From Simmondsia chinensis (lineage: Eukaryota; Streptophyta; Magnoliopsida; Caryophyllales; Simmondsiaceae), in assembly GCA_018398585.1 (NCBI GenBank), contig JAGTTD010000008.1, positions 3,546,501 through 3,610,500 of the forward strand: a DNA stretch of 64,000 bases, written 5' to 3'. Position 1 is the stretch's first letter. Every line of letters begins with the position of its first letter. Positions 22,417 through 35,113 of this stretch are shown here, one piece after another. The notes under the pieces were generated by a model. It saw only the letters and a list, made by a program, of their open reading frames with translations, made no database searches and was not told where the DNA came from. The position numbers and the translations under genes are program-made.

Positions 22417-25400
22417 TATGATGTCAGCGATTAAATCTGAAGTAGAGAAATTTGGTGGTCAAGGGAGTTTCAGTTTGTGACAAGTCCACGTTAAAAGTAT
22501 CCTAACACAGAATGGCTTGAAGAAAGCATTGGATGGAAAAGAGAAGAAACCGGAGAGTTTTTCCGAAGCACAATGTCAGGAGTTAGATAAGAGGGCATTT
22601 ACGGCTATTCAGATTTGTCTTACAGATGATGTTCTGACAGAAGTCTTGGAGGTGAAAACTGCTAAGGAGTTGTGGGAGAAGCTGCAGGAGATGTTCTGCT
22701 TTAAATCGGTCTCCAATAAACTCACAGTCAAGCATCGGTTATTCACGTTTTTTATGTCGGAAGGTACATCTCTTAAGAACCATGTTAATGAATTTAACTC
22801 TATAATTCAAGAGTTAAAAGAATTGGATTATGCCTCTAAAGATGAAGATCATGCTTTGTCGTTATTGTGCTCACTCTCTACTTCATATAAAAGCTTTGTA
22901 GAAAGCATAATATAGAGTGGTAGGTCAACTGTTACAATTGATGAAGTTAAGAGGAACCTAGTGAGTAAAGAACGAGTAGATAAAGAATTGACTGACTCTG
23001 TGAATGACTCTGGTAATGATTTGTTTGTGAGAGGTAGAACTGAGAATAGAGGATTTGATGATGGAAAGAAGTCAAACTCTAAGTCGAGACACAAGAACCT
23101 GTCATGTAACTTTTGTCACAAGAAATGACACATTAAAACAAACTGTTATAAGCTTAAAAATAAGCAGAAAGAAGATAACATGCATAACCATAATAGAGGT
23201 GATAAGTCTGCTGAGGCTAGTGTAGTTGAAGATGAGGGTGATGCTGATGTTCTTTTAGTAATTGAATCCCAGGCCAGATCCAAGGATAAGTGGATCTTGG
23301 ATTTGGGGGGTTGTTATCACGTTTGTCCTAATAGAGATTGGTTCACCACATACAAGTCAATTTAGGGTGGAGTAGTCTTGATGGGCAATGATGCGGCTTG
23401 TAAAGTTATGGGTATAGAAACAACATAGTTAAGATGTTCGATGGTACTATCAAGACACTTAGCGACGTGCGACACGTCCCAGATTTGAAAAAAGAACCTT
23501 ATCTCTTTAGGTACCCTTGAGTCACATGGGTATAAGTACAGCTGAAGGTGGAGCTATGAGGGTCAGTAAGGGTGCATTGATTGTGATGAAGGGCAGAAGG
23601 GTAGGAACCTTGTTTGAGCTTGTAGGTTCTATCGTGACAGGATCAGTGGCTGTTTCTACGTCTTCTATGTCAGATTCAGATATTACCAAGATGTGGCACA
23701 TAAGATTGGGTCATATGGGTGATAAAGGTCTAACACTGCTGAGCAAGAGGAGTTTATTGCGTGGTCAATCTGCAGGGCTGATGCATTTCTGTGAGCATTA
23801 CATCTATGGGAAGCAGAAGAAAGTCAGCTTCATGTAGGCAGTGCATCAGACTAAAGGAACGCTAGATTATGTTCATTCAGATTTGTGGGGACTGTCCAGA
23901 GTTGCTTCCAAAGGAGGTTCCAGGTATTTTTTAACATTCACGTATGATTATTCAAGAAACGTTTGGGTCTATTTTCTTAAGCAGAAAAACGAAGTTTATG
24001 AAGTCTTCAAGAAGTGGAAGACGCTACTTGAAAAACAGAAAAGGAAGCAGATAAAAAGGTTGAGGATTGATAATGGTCTCAAATTTGTTGAGGGTGATTT
24101 CCTCAAATTATGTGAGAATCAAGGCATTGTCAGACATAGGACTTATACAGGTCGACCTCAACAGAACGGAGTGGCAGAAAGACTAAATAGGACGTTACTG
24201 GAGAATGTTCAATGTATACTATCCAATGTAGGCTTAGGGAGAAAATGGTAGGCAGAGGCAATTAACATGGCATGTTATTTAGTGACCGATCACCTTATTC
24301 ATCATTTCAGTTGAAGACTTCAGAAGAGGTATGGTCTAGATTCCCTGCTGATTACTCTCATTTAAGAATTTTTAGTTGTCCGGCTTATGCTTATGTGAAC
24401 GATGGGAAGCTAAAGCCTAGTGCCAAGAAGTGTATCTTTCTTGGTTATACATCAGCTGGGAAGGGATTTCGCTTATGGGATCCAAAATCTCATAAATTTC
24501 TGACTCGTAGGGATGTTACATTTGATGAGTCTGCCCCACTACATCCTCCACACACGGCTTCCTGAGTTCGTGATTCGGGTCAGGTGCAGAAGCCTGATGA
24601 GAGTCAGATAGTTCAGATCTACAGCAGGTAGTACAGATTGAGAGTATACAGGTACCTCCAGTACAGGTTTCTGATGAGGATGATGAAACAGAAACAGGTC
24701 AGCATGTCGGACAGTATACTATCGCTGGTGGAAGGCAGAAAAGACAGATTAGGTCGCCACAGAGATATGGGTATGAGGAGATGATAGCCTATGCCCTCAC
24801 TACAGCTAAAACAATGGAAGATTCTAAACCATCTACATATTCAGGGGTTGTATCTAGATCTGACTCAGAGAAGAGGCTAATGGCCATGCATAAAGAAATG
24901 GAGTCATTACAGAAGAGCCAGACTTGGCAACTAGTCAAGCCTCAAACAGGAAAGGGAGTTATAGAATGCAAATGGGTCTTCAAATGAAAAGAATGCATTC
25001 CTGGAGTGGAAGATGCAAGGTACAAGGCTCGGTTAGTAGCTAAAGGCTACAGTCAGGTACGTGGTGTTGATTTTTATGATATTTTCTTACCTGTTATTGG
25101 ACATAGTTCCATATGACCGATACTTGCTTTAGTATGCATGATTTAGAGCTTAAGCAGTTAGATGTGAAGACTGTATTTTTGCATGGTGAGCTAGAGGAGA
25201 GTATTTACATGCATCAGCCTAAAGGCTTCATTGTTGAGGGTAAGGAAGATCATGTTTGTTTGTTAAAAAGATCTCTGTATGGTTTGAGGCAGTCACCTAG
25301 GTAGTGGTACAAAAGATTTGATCAGTTTATGACTAGTAATAGGTTCTTCAGGAGTAAATATGATAGTTGTGTGTACTTCAGGAAGACAGACTCAGGTTCA

Positions 25401-26390
25401 TACATTTATCTTCTGTTATATGGTGATGATTTGTTAATTGCAACTAAGGACATGACTGATGTTAATAGCTTGAAAACAATGTTGAAGAGCGAGTTTAAGA
25501 TGAGGGATTTGGGAGCAGCTAAGAAGATACTCGGTATGGAATTCAGCAGGGACCAAAAAGCGGGAAAGTTATACTTATCTCAGGAGAAGTATATCGAGAA
25601 AGTTCTGGATCAATTTCATATGAAGGATGCTAAGCCTGTTAGCATTTCGTTGGCAGCTCATTTCAGGCTTTCAGTATTGGATTCGCCTCAGACAGAGGAG
25701 GATGTCAGGTACATGTCACAGGTCCCTTACTCTAGTGCAGTTGGTAGTATTATGTATGCTATGGTATATACTCATCCAGATATTGCTTATGTTGTTAGTA
25801 AAGTGAGTAGACACATGACGAATCCAGGAAAAGAGCATTGGCACGCTGTTAAATAGATTCTCAGGTACTTACATGGCACTTATGATGTTTGTTTGGAGTT
25901 TGGGAGGAGTAAATGTTGTTTAGTTGGGTATGTTGACTCATACTACGGTGAAGATCTCAATAAGAGGAAGTCTACTTTTGGTTATGTGTTCTGTTTGGGT
26001 GATAGTGCTATCAGTTGAAGAGCATGTCTACAGTCAATTACCACACAGTCAACTATAGAGGCTGAATATATGCCAGTAACAGAAGCATTCAAGGAAGCCG
26101 TTTGGTTGAGAGGTTTGATTAGTGAACTCAGTGTTGATCAGGGAGTAGTTAGGGTATAATGTGATAGCCAGTTTGCAATTCATTTAGCTAAAGATCAGAT
26201 GACGCATCATGACAGGACGAAGCACATTGATGTCAAGCATCATTTTGTTCGAGATCTAATAGATGAGCGCAAGGTGGAGTTGAAGAAGATTGGTACTGAA
26301 GATAATCCAGCAGATATGTTCACTAAAGTTCTAACCGGCAGTAAATTCGAGCATTGCCCGAACTTGGTTGGGTTCTCAATTTCTGTTTGT
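22417..26390 (+). pseudogene. Broken gag-pol of the Tnt1-like copia element
   Basis: Recognisable pieces in order: UBN2/gag-like (about 22517-22915); a CCHC zinc knuckle broken by a stop (about 23104-23150); a protease motif where the usual DSG reads DLG (about 23300); an integrase core (23841-24251, with NGVAERLNRT); reverse transcriptase (24830-25560, with a Y-G-D-D catalytic box, LLLYGDDLLIA); and RNase H (to 26390, ending in ADMFTKVLTG). Stops and frameshifts separate most of them. No functional product is expected. Confidence 0.88.
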
Positions 26391-26468
26391 TAACCCTGGT
26401 TGTGGGGTGTCAGTGGAGAAGGTGGATGTATTTTATTTCGGTGTTAAATTTGAGTCAAGGTGGAGATT

Positions 26469-26933
26469 TGTTAGGAATATGCATCAAATTATTAGATTTA
26501 AGAGGAGGCAAGCAGGGAGCACTCCGATTGATCGGGAGAAGAAGCCGATCATTCGGGAAAAGTACGTAGATGAATCCCGCGTCCAGAGGGTCCACTAATC
26601 GATCGATGACCTGCCGATCAATCGGGAGTCTATTTTTCATGGGGCTATATATATGACCCTAGGGTTCACGTGATCAGTATCTAATTAAAGTGAGCGCCGG
26701 CATCATCCTGGAGAGAGAGAGAGAGAGAGAGAAGTGAATTGTAATTCTTCTATTCTCAAATCAATAAAAGTCTTCATCTCCGCCCGTGATTTTCTTCCCT
26801 CTAGATTGAAGAGGGCTTTCCACTTAAATCATTGTGTTCTTATTTTTCGTTCTCTTTTATCCGTATTACTTCTCATTTGGTCGTAGTATTTGATTCGAAT
26901 TAAGTACTTGGGATTTTGTAATTCAGCACAAAT
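26469..26933 (+). repeat. 3' LTR of the Tnt1-like element
   Basis: It starts TGTTAGGAATATGCATC, directly after the polypurine tract. It aligns with the 5' LTR along its whole length, with scattered substitutions and at least one indel. That implies an old insertion compared with the copia element in PHO1. Confidence 0.85.
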
Positions 26934-27578
26934 TATATATAGGATATTATTTCTCCAATATTTTTTTATAAGTTATTTCTCCAATATAAATGGTGGCATG
27001 CAATAAAATTAAACTAATAATATAACTAATTTTCAAAAATAGCCCTTAACAAATCATGGACTTTAGACAACTTCCGTTTCATAAAGTCTTGACCAACCTC
27101 GCATATATTGTCTTGTCGTGTCATGTTTGTGCTTAAGTACTCGTTCTTGTACCATGTTTTTTATGATTTGAGAAGTTTAAGAAAAGATGTTGATACGAGT
27201 ATAACTTTTTAAAGGCAAAATACAGAAACACCCCCTAAACTTTCATACTAAGCACAAGAGACGGCATGCACTTTCATTTATACACAAATTGCCCTCTGAA
27301 CTTTGCAATTAAATATAATATGCTCATAATTTTAATTTCATAAAATAAACCCCCTGAATTTTGTTATTACATTCAACTCATCCCCTGAACTATAGTTATT
27401 AAACACAACTCACATTTTATATATTCATAACTTCATAAATTAAATGCATAAAGTTGATTTGAGTTTAATTACAAAGTTCAGGTATTGATATTTTTTTTGG
27501 CAATTAGACAATAAGGAGTGAGTGTGTTAAACGTAAGTTCTAAATTTCATATATAGGTATGATTTAGGTTTAATAATT
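26934..27578. other. AT-rich repeat-like spacer
   Basis: Contains CCCCCTAAACTTTCATAC, CCCCTGAACTATAG and similar imperfectly repeated phrases, a style common in plant MITE-like repeats. No ends can be fixed and no gene is seen. Confidence 0.35.
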
Positions 27579-28076
27579 GATGCAGCCCCGCTTTTTAATT
27601 GGCGGATAGCTTGGCGGGTGGCATTTGGCGAGTTGCTTGGGATGGCGAGAGGGAAGGTGTATGGCTTGGTGAAGATAGAATTTCACCTTTAATTAGGAAA
27701 GCTTAGATTTTAAATCTAATTAGTTAATTTTGAAATTTTTAGTCTTTATTTTAGAAAGATCACACGAATTGCCAGATGAAGCACACGAATTGCAATCTCC
27801 ACCGTTGATCTTAATTAGAGATTTAATTTAAAATTCGTATTAGTTTGAGTCTATTTAAGAAAGCTCCTCTATTGAAAGAGAGGGCTAGTTAGAGTTTTAT
27901 TCATTCAATTTTTTAGAGATTTTTATCATTATTTTTAGAGTTTCCTTCTATTTTTGGGTTGTGAGAATTAGGGTTTCACTTTTTCCCTTGTTCTTTATTT
28001 ATTTTCGGAATAAGAAATTAAAGGAAGGCCGTTGAATGTTCTTGTTTCTAAATTTTTCACTTACGCGCTGCATCAA
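27579..28076 (+). mobile_element. Probable solo LTR
   Basis: Ends are TGATGCAGCCCCGC and ACGCGCTGCATCA (TG...CA, with an inverted 8-9 bp terminus). The flanks are ATAAT on the left and ATAAC on the right, a 4-of-5 match for a target duplication. A TATTTAAG promoter-like box lies near 27855. No retrotransposon proteins are near. Confidence 0.55.
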
Positions 28077-28823
28077 TAACATAATTTAAGAAGTTATTTT
28101 TCAAAATTGAATATGCAAGGGATGAGTTATGTCTAATATCAAAATCTTGAAGGTTATTTTTTTTTAAATTAGATAATAAATAGTGAAATATAATTAAGCA
28201 AGCATTAAATTTGCATGTAGGGTTTATTTTGATTTATTAACTTAATTTTTGTCATTATTTTTAAAACTTCAATGCACAAGGGGTGAGTTTGTGCCTAATT
28301 AATGTTGTAATTTAAGAGACTTTTATTTTTTTTTCCAAATTACAAAATAGAAATAAATTATATTTAATTTAAATATTAAATTTAATTTATAATGGTGATT
28401 TGAATTTCATGATATGGTTCATGTTGTTATTTTTTAATCAAATTATTTTTTTAAAAACCCCCTAAGATATGTTTATTTCTTAAAAAATGACATAGTAAAA
28501 ATTGTATTTAATTTAAGCCTTAAATTTCTCGGTGTAGAAGAATTTTGGAGCTGAGTTGTGTGCAATAGATAGCTCATAGGATTATTTTATGAAATTAAAA
28601 ATTCAGAAAGTAGGTTCGTTTTAGCTGTAGAGTTTAAGGAGTGTGTTGTGTATAATTAAAAATACAGAGAGTCTCATGTATTTAGAATGAAAATTTAGAA
28701 GGTATCTTGTTAATTTGCCTTGGGTTAAGGACCCTCAACCACCATACTTTGACCCAATCGATAAACAAGTAACTCACAGGTTATACTTTTAGAGCATGTT
28801 TTGTATGTTTTATTTGCTGGTTT
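28077..28823. other. AT-rich spacer
   Basis: No gene or defined element is recognised. It consists of T-rich runs and degenerate phrases such as GATGAGTTATGTCTAAT and GGTGAGTTTGTGCCTAAT. Confidence 0.4.
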
Positions 28824-28838
28824 TGGTTTTGGTAAACT

Positions 28839-29038
28839 AAGAGGATACGAACACGCAAGCGCCAAATCCCATTAGAACTTCGAAGTTGAGCGTGTTTGGG
28901 AGAGAGTAATACCAAGATGGGTGACCTCCTGGGAAGTCTTTGTGTTGCTCCCCTCAGGTTGGGGGTTCTCAAGGCTACGTACATTCATCCTCCCAAGACC
29001 TTGCTTACGCGGGAACCCTTGGGGCACTGAGAATGTTG
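28839..29038 (+). mobile_element. 5S rRNA-headed SINE with Au-like tail, flanked by 15-bp target duplications
   Basis: The insertion is exactly bracketed by TGGTTTTGGTAAACT (28824-28838 and 29039-29053). The head has CCCATTAGAACTTCGAAG, GAGAGAGTAATACC, GATGGGTGACCTCCTGGG and GTGTTGCTCCCC, a nearly complete 5S rRNA 3' half including the internal promoter region. It then passes through CTCAGGTTGGGGGTTCTC into a tail with an internal deletion (no GAAACAGCC segment) and GCTTACGCGGGAACCCTTG. It begins AAGAGGATACGAACACGCAAG, like the other full copies. Confidence 0.88.
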
Positions 29039-29118
29039 TGGTTTTGGTAAACTTAAAAAACCACATTTTACATGTGATTTTTTCTTATTTTTGTTTTTTA
29101 CTTTTGATTTTCTTAGTT

Positions 29119-29174
29119 AAGTACAACAACAACAACAACCTAGTGCCTCAAACGGCTCCCGCATACGCAGGGTC
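29119..29174 (-). mobile_element. 56-bp truncated SINE tail with 14-bp target duplications
   Basis: TGATTTTCTTAGTT lies on both sides (29105-29118 and 29175-29188). Between them, on the minus strand, is only the last part of the Au-like tail (AGACCC.. trimmed, TGCGGGAGCCGTTTGAGGC, then TTGTTGTTG). This is a clean 5'-truncated retroposition event. Confidence 0.8.
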
Positions 29175-29379
29175 TGATTTTCTTAGTTCAGTGAAAATTG
29201 AAAATAGAAAACCAAAAATAAGAAAAATCGTTTCTAAAACTGATTTTTAGTTTTTCAAAAACAAAATTACAGATAAAAATCCATATCAATAGGCCCTTAA
29301 TTATTTCATAACTCTTTGTCATATATAGTACTCCAACTTTTCTTTTTAAAAAGAGGTAAAGATTAGACTTCTCAAGATT

Positions 29380-29990
29380 TGAGGAAGGCTATATGCGGGA
29401 CACAATCTCACACAGAAATACCAAACCCTCATAACCCACATGCAGCAGCCAATCTGAAGACCTATTAGCTTCCCTATAATAGTGAATGAAAGAAACTTGG
29501 CGACATTGGTGATTCAATAAACGAATGTCTTCAATAATAGTGATAATGTTCATAGGAGTCGAATACGAGCCTGTGATTGCTTTGATAACCATCTCCTTGC
29601 CACCTCCAAGATAATATGTTAAGCACCTAGATGTTTAGCATAGAAGATGCGACTGCTACTACCTCGGCCACAGGAAAAGGAGCATTACCTAACATTCTCG
29701 ACCCAGCGGGGGGATCTTCCCATTATGATCACAGATAATGAAACGAACAACAGCGAAATTCCCCCACTTTGAACCGTCAAAGTTTGCCTTAGTCTGCCCC
29801 ACCGAAGGAGGATTCCAAGATATCCAATTATTTGTCTCGAAATTATAATGTCCAGACCTCTCCACTTTAGGACCCACTTCTTCATCAACCTTATTGCGAA
29901 GCGACCACTCTAGATGCATATGCTTGGCACGAATGACCAAATTCTGGGGATTAGACTGGTTACCTTGAAATATCAAGTTGTTTCTGGCTT
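29380..29990 (-). pseudogene. RNase H-like (RVT_3) fragment of a plant LINE
   Basis: Two minus-strand frames join across a frameshift. The upstream one has WNPPSVGQTKANFDGSKWGN and FIICDHNGKIPP; the downstream one has SFIHYYREANRSSDWLLHVG. Both are typical of the RNase H-like module at the end of plant non-LTR retrotransposon ORFs. It is dead: truncated and frameshifted. Confidence 0.75.
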
Positions 29991-31179
29991 TCCAAACTTA
30001 CCGACAAAGAAAAATAAAGCGCACAAGCACCGCCTTATACTTGTGCCCACAATACACATTTACAGTTGACAATAATACGAATATTGCATATTTATAATTG
30101 TGCAAAATAAATTATCAAATCAATTCAATTTATCTCTTGCCACAATAGGTCATAGTTACTACACAACGTAAATAATTTATATAACTTGACATAATTACAC
30201 GTCCGTTGGACCCAAAGAAAAATGTTTTTTGGAAGAAGAGGGCTTGCCCTACTAACAAAGCCTTAGCTTATTAATTTGCTATCTATATAATAAATTAGGC
30301 TACGCTTGGTATGAAAGAAAATTAGATTTTAAGAATCAATTTTGATCTTTTTGTTATTTGCGCGCATTCTTTCACATAAAAGCTTTTCCAAAGGAAAAAT
30401 CCGCCCATTGCATGGAAAGTGTCTTTTTTTGTAAATGAGAGAAGTCGTCATTCTAAGCAACCCAAAAAGCTTTGAGTTAACCTTTGGCCGAATCCGGAAC
30501 GACAAGAAATTGGAATCGTAGACAATTAGAGGCCATAACATTAGACAAGGATTTAGCCGAAGAACGATCAGATAGGATGGATTTTGGGTCAAATTATGTG
30601 GTTCGATCTGATTCAGTCATGACCTAGATTTTGTATTTTAAAAATGTTCATTAATTCACACCTGGATTGAACTGGACTAATGATCAGCAAGGACATGACA
30701 TAAGTCAATGAACTGAATCAATATATATATATATATATATATATTTTTTTTGACACAACAGAACTAAATCAATATTTGAACAATGAAAATTTAGGGCCCG
30801 TTTAGTATGAATCAAAAAATCAAATATTAGATTTAGGGAATGATTTTTTCTTGTTATTAATTATTTTCTTTTAGTTTTTTTTATTACATAACAGATACCG
30901 CTAATCACATATAACAACTAGCTCAAAATACATTACAATACGTACCTTTTGCTATATGTATATTACTTCCTGTGTATTTGATTTCTATTGGTAGGCTCTA
31001 TCACTAAGAAAGTGGAATTCCATGAATTTAGTTGAAGTATTTTTCGTGTTATCTTTACAATTTTGACAAAGAACTGAAATAGTAAAACAAAAAAGGAGAT
31101 TACAACAGCAGAAGTTGGACATACAGAAAGGAAAATTCAAGGCTTTTCGTAGGGCCAATGACTTGATTCATGATGCTTC
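29991..31179. other. Intergenic DNA downstream of SNAP33-type gene
   Basis: Contains an (AT)n run at 30720-30744 and a minus-strand open frame at 30329-30592 that I do not recognise. The part next to 31179 should hold the SNARE gene 3' UTR. Nothing else can be supported. Confidence 0.4.
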
Positions 31180-34100
31180 TCACTTTCCAACCAGTTTACG
31201 TGCGCGTTGGTTTGCGCCTTTCACTCTCGAGTTCAGTTCGTCTATGTCATTGCCAAGATGATCGAGCGCCTTGTTTTGCCTGTATCATAACAACAATAAC
31301 AACAATCTGAGCCTTCTTTCTGCTACTTGAAGTCGACTATATGGGTCAAAGTACGTCAATGTCAGTGGTGGAAAGCATACTAATTATATGATATTACTCA
31401 GTATATTATATTATGATGTTCGATATTTTTTTTTGCTAACAAGGAACTTCGTTACCTGGTAAACCTTAGACCATGCAGTGATCCATATACTACAGGAGCC
31501 ACGTAAGTCAGGGATTCCTCAAGGAGAGGTTTAAGGGGGGAATCAAACTCCAACCTTTTGGTTTAAAATAATACTCTATCCTCTCACTTGCCTCTTACCA
31601 CTGAGGGCAAGGCCCTTTTAACAACATATATGTATAATTTTAAAGTTATTGCAGTGTAACTTCGATAATTCAGAGCCGCTCATCTTGTATGCTACTTCAG
31701 TAACTAGCAGACACGCTTTATCAGTGAATCATATTTTCGTTTAGCTCTAATAAAACAAGGATTTCACTAGCTCCTGCGCTTTATCATGTTACGTGAACTC
31801 TGAATTAATTAGTACTTATGCAAATGAAGCTGCAATAGCAAGCCTTAACAGTAAGATACAAATTGTGAGGTGCCAGAAAGCATGGAATCAAAATCGCGAG
31901 TTTTGTAACAATATGGTGTCACAGATTTAGACATAACTTAGCGGGTTGCTGGAATCTTGTTGGGCTCTTAGAGGAACATGAGTTGCTTTGAGCATGGAAA
32001 ATTTTAAATGAATAGTCATAAAATAATTAATTTCAGTATCCTTTTAATAGTTTTTAACATGTAAATATGTTTTAGTAAATGAAGTAGAACATATGTGCAT
32101 TATGAAGGTCTTTGCAAATGTAAGCAAAAATCACGTAATAGCTAGCTAAAGATCCGTTGTGTAATGGCCATTACGTTATGTAACATCCTTAATTTGATTC
32201 CAATCGTGAGGATAGTTTGTACTCCTCAATCTGCTTCAATTTCCAAAATTCATTCATTTTTCCGATTTTCATTGTACTCAAAAACTTGGTGACTGAGGCA
32301 GAACGGCATTTGTATAGTATCTATATATCAACAGAATAAGATTAAGATGTATCTAAAAGAAGGCAGTCTAATGTACTAGTTATTTCTTGAAAATCAATAT
32401 GAATGTATAAACTATTTCTAAATGGACGCGTCCTTTATTTTAGGAACTATCCTAAAAGTTTAAACTGAAATATGAAAGCACATGAATAGTTTTATACCCT
32501 AATATGCCCCCTTACACGAATGTCTATAGAGCTTGAAATGTAAGAAATGCACAGGACAAATGGATACCTTGTCTTTGCATTATATTAATATTAAGAGTTG
32601 GAGTTATTGAGATTCGAACTCATGACCTCTTGGTCAACAGGACTCTAATACCAAGTCAAGGAATCAACTATCCCAAACGTTTAAGTTGTAAGGGTGAAGA
32701 CCGAAGAATAGTTTTATACTCTAATAGAAAGAAACTTCCGTTTTACAATCTCCTATCATTTATTGTTTAAAGTTAAGAAACATAGTCAATCCTCTCCTTC
32801 TAGAACCTTCACGTCACCCAGGTAATGGAGAACAGATTATCATGGAAGTATAACAGCCAATCTCAAGTACAGCTGAAAATATGGACAACAGATTATTACT
32901 TACCTCTCTAGTTCAGAACCCATCTCCACTGCCATACCCTTCAGGTCACCCAGAATATTGCTCAGATCGTCAAGTCCATCATCTTGCTTCGCCTTGTCCA
33001 TCTGAACACAAGAACAAGCACATAAGCTATGGCCTTTACCAAGTTCACTTGAGCTTCTTGCGTTACCTTGGTGGGTAAATCCCGCCCCTTTTCCACTAGG
33101 TCTCAGGATCAAAGCTTAAACCCCCTCTCCACTTGAGCTTTCTAGGTAGGCTTGGAGGTTAGATGCCGCCCCCATCGGATAGGTCTCAGGATCGAAGCCC
33201 CCCCCCCCTATTTCCGTAAGTTGTCCTGATTTAGGGAAAATGTAATCTCCTAACCAATATTAGGGGGAAAAAAAAAAAAAAAAACAATCACTCCATATAA
33301 TATAGACCTCGATTTTCTGCATAGCGTTTGTGGGTTCAGGTTGAGGAGTTTTGCTTCCTCCACGACCTTTTGGAACTGGACCTACGAGGTTTTCCTTCTG
33401 CTCTTTCGTTGCGGCTTTATGTGAATTATCTGTAAAATACAAGTACAAAATCAAATGCTGTGATATAATTGCCAGTAACAAATGTCTGTTCAGCAAAATG
33501 TTATCATGAGTGCTTGTACTAAGATCAATATTCTATCAGTAAACACTTTGAAAATGTGCATACGCCAACATAAAACCAACCCGGAGTGATGAGTGGTCCT
33601 GCAATATTCCTCGTCTTTTTTGGCTTCCATGGCTTAGAGAACATTCCCCCAAGGCTGTTTAAAAGCTTTTCACCCTGCCATTGCACAATTCACAGTATTG
33701 AGTTCTTGTAATCACGTATCATTGAATCAAATCATGCATCAAGAAGACATCATGGAGTGGTCACGGTGCAGCGGAAACCGAGTGTCACTGATGTTACATG
33801 ACAGGTAATAACAATGATCACTTTGGATTTCTCTAGGGAGGATAAGTTACTTTGAAGTCTTATAGTGACAAAAATTTGAATGCATAACCATGTGACTGTT
33901 GTATCTAATACATATTTCACAGTTCTTAACATACAAACAAAATTGAGTACAACGACAACAACAACAAAAATCTCAGTACTACAAGGGTTCTCGCCGGAGC
34001 AGGGTTGGGGGGTGGAATATATGCAGCCTTACTCCTTTAGGGTGTTACCCTAAAGGATAAACAAAATTGAGTATGTTCCAATAAATAAAATACAACACAC

Positions 34101-35113
34101 ATTTTAGACGCCGTTAAAAGGCGCTCCTCATATAATAGCTAGCTCAAAATTTATTATGCAATGTCCATTACGCTAAATAGCAATCTTTATTTCATCCCAT
34201 GTCACATGTAAAGTCCCTTTCAAGCGATGAAGTAGGAATTAGGATGCAATGGTTACCTCATTCTACTTTCTAAGGAAAGAGTTGAAATGAATCATATGTA
34301 AATGAAGCAATGGCGCAGAATAAAAAGAAAAAAAGGGTTTTTTACGCCATATGTCCATGTATTTTTTTTTAGTGTGTCAATTTAGTCTTTACACTTTTAG
34401 TTGCATAAATTTATTCCTCATATATATTTAGTGTCAGGGGTCTTCGTGTAAAGCTAACATTAAGTTAACAATGGAATTTTTAATAGATGGGTCATGGGTG
34501 GGTTTAAATTGGGTCAAATTAGTGGGTTTGTACAGGGACCAAATAACCTCTGGCATAAAAATCCCCAACTCTCTATATCCGAATACCATTCCATAAGCCA
34601 CGATGATGAATAAAGTTGATTAATTAAGAAATCAAATGAACATACCTTACTCAAATCTTGGTCCATTGTGACAGCCATCTGGTGAGTCTTATGAATCTGC
34701 TCGCCCTGCTGATGCAAAGTTTCGAGGGTCTTTGTAGCATCCTCCCTAATATCCTCAGCAATTCTCAAGCAACTATTGACGGTCTTTGTAGTCTCTTCCG
34801 ACTTGTGCACACCGTAGTTCTCGAGCTCTTGCACAGATTGGTTCTCAAAACCACCTGTATCACGGAAGTCATTCTTGTACCTGTTCTTAGCTTCTGTTGA
34901 CGTATTAGAGTTATAAGGGGATGGCGCGGTGGAAGATTTCTGCCTCCCCTTACTGTCATTGTCGAGATCTGGGGTGATGAGCATTGGTTCAGATGAAGTA
35001 CGTCTTGCATGGTTAAGGCCTCCGGGGTCAGCACTAGAATGAAGGGGGCTTGTTGTAGCAGACGATGCAACATTATCTTGTTTGTTAAAGGGGGATTTGA
35101 TAAACCCAAACAT
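31180..35113 (-). CDS. SNAP33: SNAP33-type Qb+Qc SNARE (t-SNARE light chain), 293 aa
   Basis: Coding exons on the minus strand: 35113-34646, 33674-33581, 33429-33308, 33001-32904 and 31279-31180. They total 882 bp in one open frame ending TGA. The start is MFGFIKSPFNK, in keeping with plant SNAP33 proteins. A Ser/Thr/Pro-rich N-terminal tail is followed by a Qb SNARE helix (about residues 93-157, ending MAVTMDQDLSK). A basic linker follows (PWKPKKTRNIAGP), and the Qc SNARE helix (about 225-290) runs from DKAKQDDGLDDLSN to the C-terminus ANQRARKLVGK. There is no transmembrane segment, as expected for SNAP25-like proteins. It should pair with a syntaxin and a VAMP in fusion at the plasma membrane, including cytokinesis and secretion for defence. 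Exon 3 uses the donor GTCTAT, which is valid but less common. The length fits the family (about 300 aa). Which SNAP paralogue (29, 30 or 33) it is cannot be decided here. Confidence 0.9.
31426..31617 (-). mobile_element. tRNA-derived SINE in SNAP33 intron 4
   Basis: On the minus strand, AGTGGTAAGAGGCAAGTGAG is followed by a B-box-like GTTGGAGTTTGATTCCC, a body, and an A tail (T run 31426-31434). Ends are approximate. Confidence 0.6.
32580..32745 (-). repeat. Single inverse copy of the about 215-bp repeat in SNAP33 intron 4
   Basis: It contains GAGATTCGAACTCATGACC, CTTGGTCAACAGGACTC and TTTTATACTCTAATAG. These are reverse complements of the tandem units at 36542-37440 in the same gene. It is a dispersed family member. 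Confidence 0.5.
33950..34058 (-). mobile_element. Truncated Au-like SINE tail with 15-bp target duplications
   Basis: AAACAAAATTGAGTA flanks it (33935-33949 and 34059-34073). On the minus strand the insertion runs from CCTTTAGGGTAACACCC through GTAAGGCTGCATATATTCC to a TTGTTGTTGTCG tail. The head is absent. It lies in SNAP33 intron 1. Confidence 0.82.

Larger units (their letters stand above)
21944..26933 (+). mobile_element. Decayed Tnt1-like Ty1/copia LTR retrotransposon
   Basis: This is a full-length element: 5' LTR, a tRNA-Met-like primer site (TTGGTATCAAAGC at about 22383), gag-pol remnants in copia order (gag, protease, integrase, RT, RNase H), a polypurine tract (AAGGTGGAGATT at about 26457-26468) and a 3' LTR. 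Flanking ATATA on both sides may be the target duplication, but the site is AT-rich. Many stops and frameshifts show it is inactive. Confidence 0.9.

Noticed and set aside
30329..30592. Minus-strand 87-aa ORF
   Set aside because: No family recognised, no upstream exon and repeat-rich surroundings. Insufficient to call a gene.
31284..31345. Possible additional SINE fragment next to SNAP33 exon 5
   Set aside because: Only an AAC-rich run and a GAAGTCGACTATATGGGTC phrase are present. Too short to delimit or assign.
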